From an uncultured Mediterraneibacter sp. (GTDB lineage Bacteria; Bacillota; Clostridia; Lachnospirales; Lachnospiraceae): a DNA stretch of 48,620 bases. The position numbers and the translations under genes were made by a program. The notes below the pieces were generated by a model. The model searched no databases and was not told the origin of the DNA. It saw only the letters and a list, made by a program, of their open reading frames with translations. The stretch is taken from NCBI GenBank assembly GCA_944384505.1, contig CALWTQ010000023.1, positions 1 to 48,620 on the forward strand, in the 5' to 3' direction. Below, piece by piece: positions 15,839 to 23,083 of the stretch (positions are counted from its first letter, which is position 1; every line of letters starts with the position of its first letter).

Positions 15839-16548
15839 ACACTCTTCCCTCCTTCCTGCAACATATCAAGCACCCACTGGGGTGCCAGCTGAGGCAGCTC
15901 GGCCCCTGTCTGCTTTGCGTACCGGTATCTTGCGATCGTTTCATTCCGCTTCTCTTCATAGGCCAGCTTTTCTTCCGCTTTATCCAGCACGATACCGATA
16001 TACTGTCTTGGTATTACACATACTCCATCAGAATCTCCCACTACGAGATCCCCCGGGCATACCGGCACTCCGCCGCATTGTATCTCTGTGTTAATATTCC
16101 CTTCCTTTTTCTTCACAGGACCGTTTGGCATAAATCCTCTGCTGTATACAGGGAATCCCAGCTCAATATTCCCGTCTCTGTCCCTTGTGTATCCGTCCAC
16201 TACCATGCCTCTGAATCCAACTGCCTGGCAGGCTCCCATAATCAGATCCCCGCAGTAGGCCTTCCCGGTATATCCTTTTCCGTCAATCACCATGACATAC
16301 CCCGCGCCCGGAGCGCTGTAGCTTGCCACATGGATAGGGAAATTGTCCCCGTCTGACGTCTCAACTGTCATAGCTGTCCCTGCCATGGCCATCCCCCTGT
16401 CAACAGGCATAATACCGGCCTCCATACACCCACAGTTTACCATATCAAGCTTCGCGGCTTTGGCTCCGTCGCAAAGAAGCGCCGCTCCCAGTTTTTCCGC
16501 CCTTAGAATATAAGATTCTTCAATTAATTCTGCACATGGATTAATCAT
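15835..16548 (-). CDS. RraA-like protein (4-hydroxy-4-methyl-2-oxoglutarate aldolase family)
   Basis: The family includes the pyruvate-releasing class II HMG/CHA aldolases and the RNase E inhibitor RraA. Here GDLIMGACQAVGFRG leads into VVDGYTRD, which keeps the Arg-Asp pair that in the aldolases binds substrate and the divalent metal. VCPGDLVVGDSDGVCVIP is the second family signature. It is 237 residues. A catabolic aldolase role is more likely than RNase regulation because it sits between a dehydrogenase and a permease with 4-base ATGA overlaps on both sides. The substrate is unknown. Confidence 0.87.
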   Translation of the reverse strand: MINPCAELIEESYILRAEKLGAALLCDGAKAAKLDMVNCGCMEAGIMPVDRGMAMAGTAMTVETSDGDNFPIHVASYSAPGAGYVMVIDGKGYTGKAYCGDLIMGACQAVGFRGMVVDGYTRDRDGNIELGFPVYSRGFMPNGPVKKKEGNINTEIQCGGVPVCPGDLVVGDSDGVCVIPRQYIGIVLDKAEEKLAYEEKRNETIARYRYAKQTGAELPQLAPQWVLDMLQEGGKSV

Positions 16549-17453
16549 TTTGTATCCGCCTCCTCGATGTCCTCTTTCGCCTCATTCAGTCCCCACTCTT
16601 TCAGCACGCCGCGCCATGATCTCGGAACCCCGTTCGTAAACCGGGCCGGCAGATCCAGTCTGGCAATGCCATCCAGCTTCTGTCTCGTTACTTCCGTCAT
16701 CTCACACGGCAGATCAGCCCCTCTGAGCATGTCCACCACATTCTGCATCTCATGTTCCCTTCTGGCCGCATGGATCACTGTGCCTGACACATACCCGTCG
16801 ATCACCTTTTCAAAAGCCGCTCCATACGATTCACACAGAGAATCCACAATCATATCTTCCACCCCAAAATGCTGCGCGGCCTGAAGCGCCTCAAAAAGGA
16901 TGCACGCGATCCCTTTAGCCGCGATACTACGGATAAATTTAATGCTGGTCGCGGTCCCCGCGCTGCCCTGAACTTCTGTCAGATTCATGTGATATGGTTC
17001 CATCCGTTCCGCAAACGCTCCGCTCCCCGATCCGCTCAAAAGCATCGGAACTTTGTGACGATACTGCAGAAGTGGCCCAAGCATCGCTCCGTCCACAAAT
17101 TTCGCTCCCTTGTCTTCTGCTCGTTTTGCGATCTCCTTCTTCTCATACGGAGCCGCTGTCGATACGTCCACGTATACGCAGTCCTTCTCCAGAAAGTCTA
17201 CCGCTTCTCCAACTGTCTCAACCGCATAGTTGGAAGGAACCGCCACAATTACCACAGCGCTGCCTTCTACAGCTTCTCTGGGAGAATACGCCGGCTTCAC
17301 ATGACATTCTTCCATACGTTTCAGACACATCTCTTTTTTTTCTGGTACATTCAGAAGAATGTCATAGGCCGCAAGCTCCTCCGCGCCTTCTTCCGCAAGG
17401 CCGCCTGCAATGCAGGAAGCCGCCTCTCCAAAACCAAGAAACCCGATCTTCAT
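16545..17453 (-). CDS. NAD(P)-dependent beta-hydroxyacid dehydrogenase-like protein with DUF1932 domain
   Basis: The Rossmann motif GFLGFGEAAS at the N terminus and the NAD-binding 6-phosphogluconate dehydrogenase fold cover about residues 1-165. The C-terminal helical part (IKFIRSIAAKGIACILFEAL, then VTRQKLDGIARL) matches the DUF1932 extension. The Lys in SIKFIRS corresponds in position to the catalytic Lys of beta-hydroxyacid dehydrogenases. It is 302 residues and the first gene of the operon, with GGAGGTG before the ATG. Oxidation of a hydroxy acid, or reduction of the keto form, is the likely reaction. Confidence 0.87.
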   Translation of the reverse strand: MKIGFLGFGEAASCIAGGLAEEGAEELAAYDILLNVPEKKEMCLKRMEECHVKPAYSPREAVEGSAVVIVAVPSNYAVETVGEAVDFLEKDCVYVDVSTAAPYEKKEIAKRAEDKGAKFVDGAMLGPLLQYRHKVPMLLSGSGSGAFAERMEPYHMNLTEVQGSAGTATSIKFIRSIAAKGIACILFEALQAAQHFGVEDMIVDSLCESYGAAFEKVIDGYVSGTVIHAARREHEMQNVVDMLRGADLPCEMTEVTRQKLDGIARLDLPARFTNGVPRSWRGVLKEWGLNEAKEDIEEADTK

Positions 17454-17572
17454 TGAAACACCTCCACTCTTTTTCTTTTGTTAGATTTATGATATGATAC
17501 ATATACCAAAAATTGAAACTGTAAATAATTGTATTTTCAACAAATATATTTTGTCGATAGGGGTGAACAATT
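17454..17572. promoter_or_regulatory. Divergent control region, LysR regulator and organic-acid operon
   Basis: This 119-base AT-rich spacer lies between divergent starts, the usual site for LysR-type control. It has partly palindromic sequences (TATGATATGATACATATA near 17489-17506) and AT-rich stretches that could hold -10 boxes for both directions. I cannot assign a specific T-N11-A operator with confidence. Confidence 0.5.
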
Positions 17573-18538
17573 ATGGATTTAACATCTTTACTTTATTTTC
17601 AGGAACTTGCGAAAGAGCTGAACTTCACGAAAGCCGCAGAAAATATGCATACAACTCAGCAATGCCTCAGCCAGAATATAAAACGGCTGGAGGATAAATA
17701 TGGCGTACAGTTTTTTGAACGAAAACCCCGGATCCGTCTGACCACAGCCGGTAAAGTCTTTCTTAAAACTGTGCAGCATATGTTAAATACAGAGGAAGAA
17801 CTCCGCGCAGAACTTAGTTATATTTCAGAAAATCAATGTGGAAATATTATTCTTGGCATTCCCGCCGGCCGCGCTCACGGCTTTTTGTCTATTATAATGC
17901 CTGCTTTTTCAGACCTTTATCCTAATGTCGCTCTCGTAGTAAAAGAAGCCAACTCTCAGACCTTGGAGGCATTTTTGTCTAATGGTGAAATTGATATTAT
18001 GATCGGCTCACGCCATTCAGAAAACGCTTTGTCAGACCCCCGATTCCGTTATGTCTCCCTGCTGCAGGAATCTTTATACTTTCTCGTGTCTGACAGTCTG
18101 CTCTCACGCTATTTCCCAGAGGATCTGACTTCGCAGAAGCAACACATGTCACAGGGGGTCCGGATGCGTGAACTGATGGATATGCCGCTTGTCATGGATC
18201 CTGACCGGAGCCGGGTCCACAAACGGGTGGAACAATTATTTACTCTGGAAAACAAAAAGCCTAATTACTATATCCGCTCCTATCACGGAAGTTCTCTGCT
18301 TACGCTCTGCCAGCAAGGCTATTGCGCCCTTTTTATTTTACAAATGATCTTACATACAACCGTGGATCAACAGCCGGATATCCGAAATAAAATCAATATT
18401 TTCCCGCTAACTGATCCATTTCTAAAAAATGAAGTAATTCTTGTCTATCGTAAAGACAGAACTCTTCCAAAATATCTGAATCATTTTATTAAACTTACTA
18501 TGGAAATTTTTGCGACTTATTTTTCCGCCAAAATATAG
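17573..18538 (+). CDS. LysR-family transcriptional regulator
   Basis: The N-terminal winged helix-turn-helix is clear (FQELAKELNFTKAAENMHTT, then LSQNIKRLEDKYGVQFFERK and LTTAGKVFL). It is followed by the inducer-binding domain from about residue 90 (GNIILGIPAGRAHGFLSIIM). The 321-residue length is normal. It is transcribed divergently from the DUF1932/RraA/SLC13/DUF6282 operon and almost certainly regulates it, with an organic acid as likely co-inducer (inference from arrangement). Confidence 0.95.
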   Translation: MDLTSLLYFQELAKELNFTKAAENMHTTQQCLSQNIKRLEDKYGVQFFERKPRIRLTTAGKVFLKTVQHMLNTEEELRAELSYISENQCGNIILGIPAGRAHGFLSIIMPAFSDLYPNVALVVKEANSQTLEAFLSNGEIDIMIGSRHSENALSDPRFRYVSLLQESLYFLVSDSLLSRYFPEDLTSQKQHMSQGVRMRELMDMPLVMDPDRSRVHKRVEQLFTLENKKPNYYIRSYHGSSLLTLCQQGYCALFILQMILHTTVDQQPDIRNKINIFPLTDPFLKNEVILVYRKDRTLPKYLNHFIKLTMEIFATYFSAKI

Positions 18539-18545
18539 AAACATC

Positions 18546-18574
18546 TTGCTATCAGCACACAATAGTGCTATATT
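18546..18574 (+). promoter_or_regulatory. Promoter and probable operator of the toxin-antitoxin pair
   Basis: TTGCTA (18546-18551) and TATATT (18569-18574) are 17 bases apart. The spacer contains an inverted repeat AGCAC...GTGCT (18554-18569), a good place for autorepression by the RelB/YoeB complex. Confidence 0.65.
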
Positions 18575-18606
18575 CAAATCAAACAGAACACGAAAGGAGG
18601 ATTTTT

Positions 18607-18876
18607 ATGGCATTAACAACCTTAACAGCAAGAGTCGATCCAAAAGATAAGGCTGATTTTGACGCTTTTTGCTCCAATGTAGGATTAAATACTTCAACTG
18701 CCATCAACCTTTTTGTGAAAGCGGTTTTACGCGAAAACCGTATTCCCTTTGAAATCACCCCGGCTCCTGATCCATTTTTTTCTGAAAGCAATATAGCGTA
18801 TGTTAAAAAATCTGTTCGCGAATTGCGTGACGGAAAAGGAACGGCACACGAATTGATTGAGGTGGATGATGAGTGA
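18607..18876 (+). CDS. relB: RelB/DinJ-family antitoxin
   Basis: This 89-residue antitoxin neutralises the RNase toxin encoded next to it and represses its own promoter. The ribbon-helix-helix N terminus is typical (LTARVDPKDKADFDAFC, then LNTSTAINLFVKAVL and RENRIPFEI). The acidic, flexible C terminus (ELIEVDDE) should bind the toxin. The start at 18607 has a strong AAGGAGG ahead of it. Its last codons overlap the toxin start by 8 bases. Confidence 0.93.
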   Translation: MALTTLTARVDPKDKADFDAFCSNVGLNTSTAINLFVKAVLRENRIPFEITPAPDPFFSESNIAYVKKSVRELRDGKGTAHELIEVDDE

Positions 18877-19138
18877 AAAAATCTGGTCTGACGATGCCTG
18901 GGAAGATTATCTCTACTGGCAGACTCAGGATAAAAAAACAATCAAGCGTATCAATCAGCTTATAAAAGACATTGAGCGTAATGGCTGTATGCAGGGAATT
19001 GGAAGGCCCGAGCCCCTCACAGGTGATCTCCAAGGAGAATACAGCCGCAGGATTAATGATAAAGACCGCCTGGTTTATCATATGGAAAATGGCCGCATTT
19101 ATATTGCGCATTGCAGGGGACATTATGACGATAAATAA
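18869..19138 (+). CDS. yoeB: YoeB-family mRNA interferase toxin
   Basis: YoeB toxins cleave mRNA in the ribosomal A site. The 89-residue product matches the family from WSDDAWEDYLYWQTQDKKT through RPEPLTGDLQG (Glu), SRRINDKDRLVY (Arg) to CRGHYDDK (His), so the Glu, Arg and His expected in the active site are all present. ATG 18869 is preferred over the adjacent ATG 18866 because GAGG then lies six bases upstream. Coupling by overlap with the antitoxin is typical. Confidence 0.94.
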   Translation: MSEKIWSDDAWEDYLYWQTQDKKTIKRINQLIKDIERNGCMQGIGRPEPLTGDLQGEYSRRINDKDRLVYHMENGRIYIAHCRGHYDDK

Positions 19139-19158
19139 TTTCAAAATTCACATCAGCC

Positions 19159-19206
19159 AAAGAGGCATAATCCATGCGTCCATCGCATCCTGATTATGCC
19201 TCTTTT
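19159..19206. terminator. Bidirectional terminator between yoeB and trpS
   Basis: AGAGGCATAATC and GATTATGCCTCT form a perfect 12-bp stem with a loop of about 19 bases, and T-rich sequence follows on both strands. Confidence 0.85.
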
Positions 19207-19240
19207 ATGCTTTTGATATTAGGAATTTTAGAATCTCGTT

Positions 19241-20332
19241 TTACTCACCTGACGCAAATTTCTCTGTCTGCTCTTTGATCAGGGCCTCATCGTCAAAGTA
19301 ATTGATCTTCATTGCCGCTTTTACTTCTTTTAATGTCTGCGCGGCCACCTTCTCGGCCTTCTCGCTTCCTTTGCGCAGGATCTCATAGACTGCCGGAATA
19401 TCCTTCTGCCACTCTTTTCTTCGGGTGCGGATCGGCTCAAGTTCTGCCTGCAGGACGTTGTTCAGGAACCGTTTCACCTTCATGTCCCCGAGGCCGCCCC
19501 TCTTATAATGTGCCTTCAGCTCATCGAGATCTTTATACTCCGGAAGGAACTCCGGGAAATACTCCGGCCTGCAGAACGCATCCAGGTATGTGAATACGGT
19601 ATTTCCTTCCAGTTTCCCCGGATCCTCAATCCGGATGTGGGTCGGATCCGTAAACATACTGAATACTTTCTTCTTGATATCCTCCGGCTCCTCAGACAGA
19701 TAGATGCAGTTGCCGAGGGACTTGCTCATCTTCGCCTTTCCGTCAATCCCCGGCAGGCGCAGACACGCCGCATTATCCGGAAGGAGGATCTTCGGGTCCA
19801 CAAGTGTCTCCCCGTACACGGAGTTAAATTTGTGAACGATCTCCTTTGTCTGCTCGATCATCGGCATCTGGTCCTCACCCACAGGAACAGTTGTTGCCTT
19901 GAACGCTGTGATATCAGCCGCCTGGCTGATCGGATACGTGAAGAACCCCACCGGAATACTCGCCTCGAAGTTTCTCATCTGGATCTCAGCTTTCACAGTA
20001 GGATTGCGCTGAAGCCTTGACACGGTCACAAGATTCATATAATAAAATGAAAGTTCGCACAGCTCCGGCACCTGGGACTGGATAAACAGCGTGGATTTCT
20101 CCGGATCCAGCCCGCACGCGAGATAATCCAGCGCGACCTCTATAATGTTCTGGCGTACTTTCTCCGGGTTATCCGCATTATCCGTCAAAGCCTGCGCGTC
20201 CGCAATCATAATAAAAATGTCGTCAAAATCACCCGTATTCTGAAGCTCTACCCTCCTCCTCAGAGATCCCACATAATGGCCCACATGAAGCCTCCCTGTC
20301 GGGCGGTCTCCGGTAAGCATAATCTTCTTCAT
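19241..20332 (-). CDS. trpS: Tryptophanyl-tRNA synthetase
   Basis: It charges tRNA-Trp. The class I signatures are both present: [12 protein letters not shown] (HIGH) near the N terminus and [10 protein letters not shown] (KMSKS). It is 363 residues, complete, of the longer bacterial type. Only 18 bases separate it from the PAP2 gene upstream and AGGAGG fills part of that gap, so the two are co-transcribed. There is no room for a T-box leader directly ahead of it. Confidence 0.97.
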   Translation of the reverse strand: MKKIMLTGDRPTGRLHVGHYVGSLRRRVELQNTGDFDDIFIMIADAQALTDNADNPEKVRQNIIEVALDYLACGLDPEKSTLFIQSQVPELCELSFYYMNLVTVSRLQRNPTVKAEIQMRNFEASIPVGFFTYPISQAADITAFKATTVPVGEDQMPMIEQTKEIVHKFNSVYGETLVDPKILLPDNAACLRLPGIDGKAKMSKSLGNCIYLSEEPEDIKKKVFSMFTDPTHIRIEDPGKLEGNTVFTYLDAFCRPEYFPEFLPEYKDLDELKAHYKRGGLGDMKVKRFLNNVLQAELEPIRTRRKEWQKDIPAVYEILRKGSEKAEKVAAQTLKEVKAAMKINYFDDEALIKEQTEKFASGE

Positions 20333-20350
20333 CTCTCTATTTCCTCCTAA

Positions 20351-21037
20351 TCACTTATTCTGGAGCAGAGCGCCTTTCTGTTTGGCATACCCAGGCGCTT
20401 TCCGTTTTTCCGCCGCATATATAAACTGATACAGGATATACGCCATAAAAACCGCTCCAAATGCGTCCAGCACTGAATGCTGTTTTAAAAATACCGTAGC
20501 TAAAATAATAAGCCCGGCCAATATATAAGCTCCGAAGCATACGCCCGGATGCTTTTTCAGGTTTTCACTTTCATGAATTGCGATGCATACACTCAGTGAA
20601 TTAAATACATGAAGACTCGGGAACACATTCGTGCACGTATCCGCCCTGTACAGTATTCTCACCATATCGACGAACACATTGTCCCTCTCAAAAACTGCCG
20701 GTCTGAGATCCTGGCCGTTCGGAAAGAACGTACATATAATCAGGAAAATCGTCATCCCGGTGAACATAAATTTTGCCAGTTTATAAAATCCCGGTACATC
20801 CGTAAAGAAAAAGTATAAAAACGCAGCCGCGATAAACGCAAACCACATCAGATACGGGATGATAAAATACTCAACAAACGGGATCTGCTCATCCAGCCTT
20901 GTCTGAATCACGTAATAGTCTGTGGTCACATGGTGCTCCAGCAGAAGAAACCACGGCATATACAGAAAAATATATACAAAAACCCATGCATGCTTATATT
21001 TCCGTGCCAGTCCAGCAATCCTGTCTCTCCACTTCAT
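20351..21037 (-). CDS. PAP2-family membrane phosphatase
   Basis: This 228-residue protein has about six hydrophobic segments and the later motifs of the phosphatidic acid phosphatase 2 superfamily: FPSLHVFNS (catalytic His region) and KQHSVLDAFGA (second His and Asp). The first motif (KxxxxxxRP) is only suggested by NGQDLRPAVF. Members dephosphorylate lipid phosphates or undecaprenyl diphosphate; the substrate is not known. It leads the two-gene unit with trpS. The ribosome-binding site is weak (GGGGC). Confidence 0.85.
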   Translation of the reverse strand: MKWRDRIAGLARKYKHAWVFVYIFLYMPWFLLLEHHVTTDYYVIQTRLDEQIPFVEYFIIPYLMWFAFIAAAFLYFFFTDVPGFYKLAKFMFTGMTIFLIICTFFPNGQDLRPAVFERDNVFVDMVRILYRADTCTNVFPSLHVFNSLSVCIAIHESENLKKHPGVCFGAYILAGLIILATVFLKQHSVLDAFGAVFMAYILYQFIYAAEKRKAPGYAKQKGALLQNK

Positions 21038-21200
21038 ATTGTGATGCCCCTTTTCGATTCTGTTTCAACTGTCCTTTCACAGCAGCGGCAGTTGTATTCA
21101 TCAGGCGGCTGCCAGCGAAGTCAGCCTCTCTGCGGCTAGTATACCACGATTCAAAACGAACAACAACCTTGTTCACAAAACCTTTAATAAATCTCCGCTC

Positions 21201-22214
21201 TCATCCTACGATCACCCTCAGCTTTTCTTTCATAATCCACACTGACGCGCTGCGCCGGGGATATCCCGGCTCCCCGTCCATATGAAGCGGCATCGGCGTC
21301 TCCGTCTCCACTGTACAGCTGCGGCACCGCAGGACAACTGCTTTGCTGCGGAACTTCACATGTCTGCCCGGGATAGCGATTGTAAGCAAAAGGACCAGCT
21401 GCAGAGGGCACAGGCTATGCACGATAAGCACATCCAGAAGGCCGTCCTCACAAGACGCGTCCGGACAGAATTTAAAACCCCCGCCCTCATACCGCAGATT
21501 CATAAACACTGCGAAATACGCCCGTTCGAACACCTTACTGCTGCCGTCCGGCAGTGTAAGCGTCATGCGCGCAGGCCGGTCTTTTTTCAGCCGGTCCAGC
21601 GCCACCACTGCGTAGCTCAGTTTCCCAAGCCCGATCTTATTTAAAAAAACCTTCCACGGGGAAACGCACACCTCATGGCACACTGCCGCGTCAAATCCCA
21701 TCCCCGCGCTCACCGCGAAACGCCGCCCCCGGGGCTTTCTCTCCGGTTTTGCCCGGCTGCCGCCGGCGGAAGACCGCGCCTCCCGCTCATCCGTCTGTTC
21801 CGCCTCTCCTCCTGTGCATCCGGCCGCGATCGCCCCCACATCCATAGAGATTATCTTCTCTGGACAGAGCACGGCTTCAAGCGCTTTCTCCGGATCTTTG
21901 CTTATTCCAAGCCCTCTGGCGAAATCATTGCTGGATCCGATCGGAATATATCCAAGAGTAACTTTCTCCGGGTTCTTAATCCCGTTTATCACCTCATTGA
22001 CCGTCCCGTCTCCTCCGAGTACAACTATCGTATGTTCCTTGTCATCGCCGGTAATCCGGGCCGCGATCTTCTCTGCGTGCTTCCGCTTCGACGTCAGATA
22101 CACGTGGTGGACAACGCGGCGTTTTTTCAGTTCAGGGGCAAGCTTATTCCAGATCATTTCTCCCATACCTGACCGCGCCTTTGGATTTATAATAAAATCA
22201 TATTCTTTTCTCAT
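21201..22214 (-). CDS. Diacylglycerol kinase-like lipid kinase (YegS/BmrU family)
   Basis: It phosphorylates a lipid such as diacylglycerol at the membrane. The N terminus reads FIINPKARSGMG, and the catalytic GGDGTVNEVINGI and PIGSSNDFARGLGI are diagnostic. The C-terminal half (RYEGGGFKFCPDASCEDGLL, HMDGEP) completes the fold. Between the halves is a charged insertion of about 33 residues rich in Glu, Arg, Gly and Ala (GGEAEQTDEREARSSAGG) not usual in the family. The start is placed at ATG 22214 with AGGGG upstream, since a longer reading frame runs back into the TetR gene. It has 337 residues. Confidence 0.92.
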   Translation of the reverse strand: MRKEYDFIINPKARSGMGEMIWNKLAPELKKRRVVHHVYLTSKRKHAEKIAARITGDDKEHTIVVLGGDGTVNEVINGIKNPEKVTLGYIPIGSSNDFARGLGISKDPEKALEAVLCPEKIISMDVGAIAAGCTGGEAEQTDEREARSSAGGSRAKPERKPRGRRFAVSAGMGFDAAVCHEVCVSPWKVFLNKIGLGKLSYAVVALDRLKKDRPARMTLTLPDGSSKVFERAYFAVFMNLRYEGGGFKFCPDASCEDGLLDVLIVHSLCPLQLVLLLTIAIPGRHVKFRSKAVVLRCRSCTVETETPMPLHMDGEPGYPRRSASVWIMKEKLRVIVG

Positions 22215-22323
22215 GCGATTATCCCCCTGCACGCCCAGTTTTCTCTTTTGCAGGCATGAATCCGCCTCCTGATGGCAGACAGCTGAACTCCCGCCAAAGA
22301 TCTCCGGGATCCGCGCCGGATCA

Positions 22324-22932
22324 TCAGGGTCCACACAGCGCCGCGTCAAGATATTTTCCAAGCGACCGGCACATATTCCCCTCAAAATCCGCTTCGCCGT
22401 GCTTGACGCACCACTCAAATACATTTCCTATTACAATCATACGTATGTCTGTCGTAAACTCTTCAATCCCGACTCCAAGCTTTACAATTCCCGCCGCCAC
22501 AGCCTTCTCCACATAAGTCTGAACCGTAACGATCGGGTAGGGGCGTTCCGCCCGGATCGCTGCGTTGAGCGCCTGATTCTTTGTGTCATAATACTCCGCC
22601 ACAAAATCCACTCCCAGCTCACGGCAGTACTTTACATAGTTCATGTAAACCTGTATGATCCCGCGTTTTACCCCCTCTGCATTTTCCGGAAGTTCCAGAA
22701 GATCAGGATCGATCTGCGGCTGATCTTCTATGTAATAAGAGAGCAGATCATCCTTTGTCTTAAAATGGTGATAAAAGCTGCCATTCGAAACGCCTGCTTC
22801 CTCACAGATATTTTTTATGGACAGCGCCTCATATCCCTCTTTCCGGAGGATGCGTTTCGCCGCCTGGAATATCTTTTCTTTCGTTTCCTGTGACTTCTTC
22901 TGCTGTTTGGAAATCTGTACTTCTTCACTCAT
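22324..22932 (-). CDS. TetR-family transcriptional regulator
   Basis: The N-terminal helix-turn-helix is typical (IFQAAKRILRKEGYEALSIK, then GVSNGSFYHHFKTKDDLL). The C-terminal ligand domain of about 140 residues resembles no specific family I can name. The ATG at 22932 is chosen because AGGAG lies upstream and the longer frame extends into untranslated spacer. The product has 202 residues. The lipid kinase gene starts about 110 bases downstream on the same strand, so the two may be co-transcribed and linked in lipid stress control (inference). Confidence 0.92.
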   Translation of the reverse strand: MSEEVQISKQQKKSQETKEKIFQAAKRILRKEGYEALSIKNICEEAGVSNGSFYHHFKTKDDLLSYYIEDQPQIDPDLLELPENAEGVKRGIIQVYMNYVKYCRELGVDFVAEYYDTKNQALNAAIRAERPYPIVTVQTYVEKAVAAGIVKLGVGIEEFTTDIRMIVIGNVFEWCVKHGEADFEGNMCRSLGKYLDAALCGP

Positions 22933-23083
22933 AATCCGGCACACTCCTGTTACTTCTGTCGAGGTCAGTATACCACAGATGGCTGCGGGTTTCAAGAAAA
23001 CAGAGCGGACTCGGTTTGCGTCCTGTAACCTCCTGTAAACATTCCGCAGCAGTTCTGCCCGCATCATTGGCGGCAGATGAATG

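Noticed and set aside
20333-20350. T-box leader for trpS
   Set aside because: Only 18 bases lie between the PAP2 gene and trpS, and no specifier or antiterminator sequence is seen.
22215-22424. N-terminal extension of the lipid kinase
   Set aside because: It overlaps the end of the TetR gene in another frame and shows no family similarity; a ribosome-binding site stands before the internal ATG.
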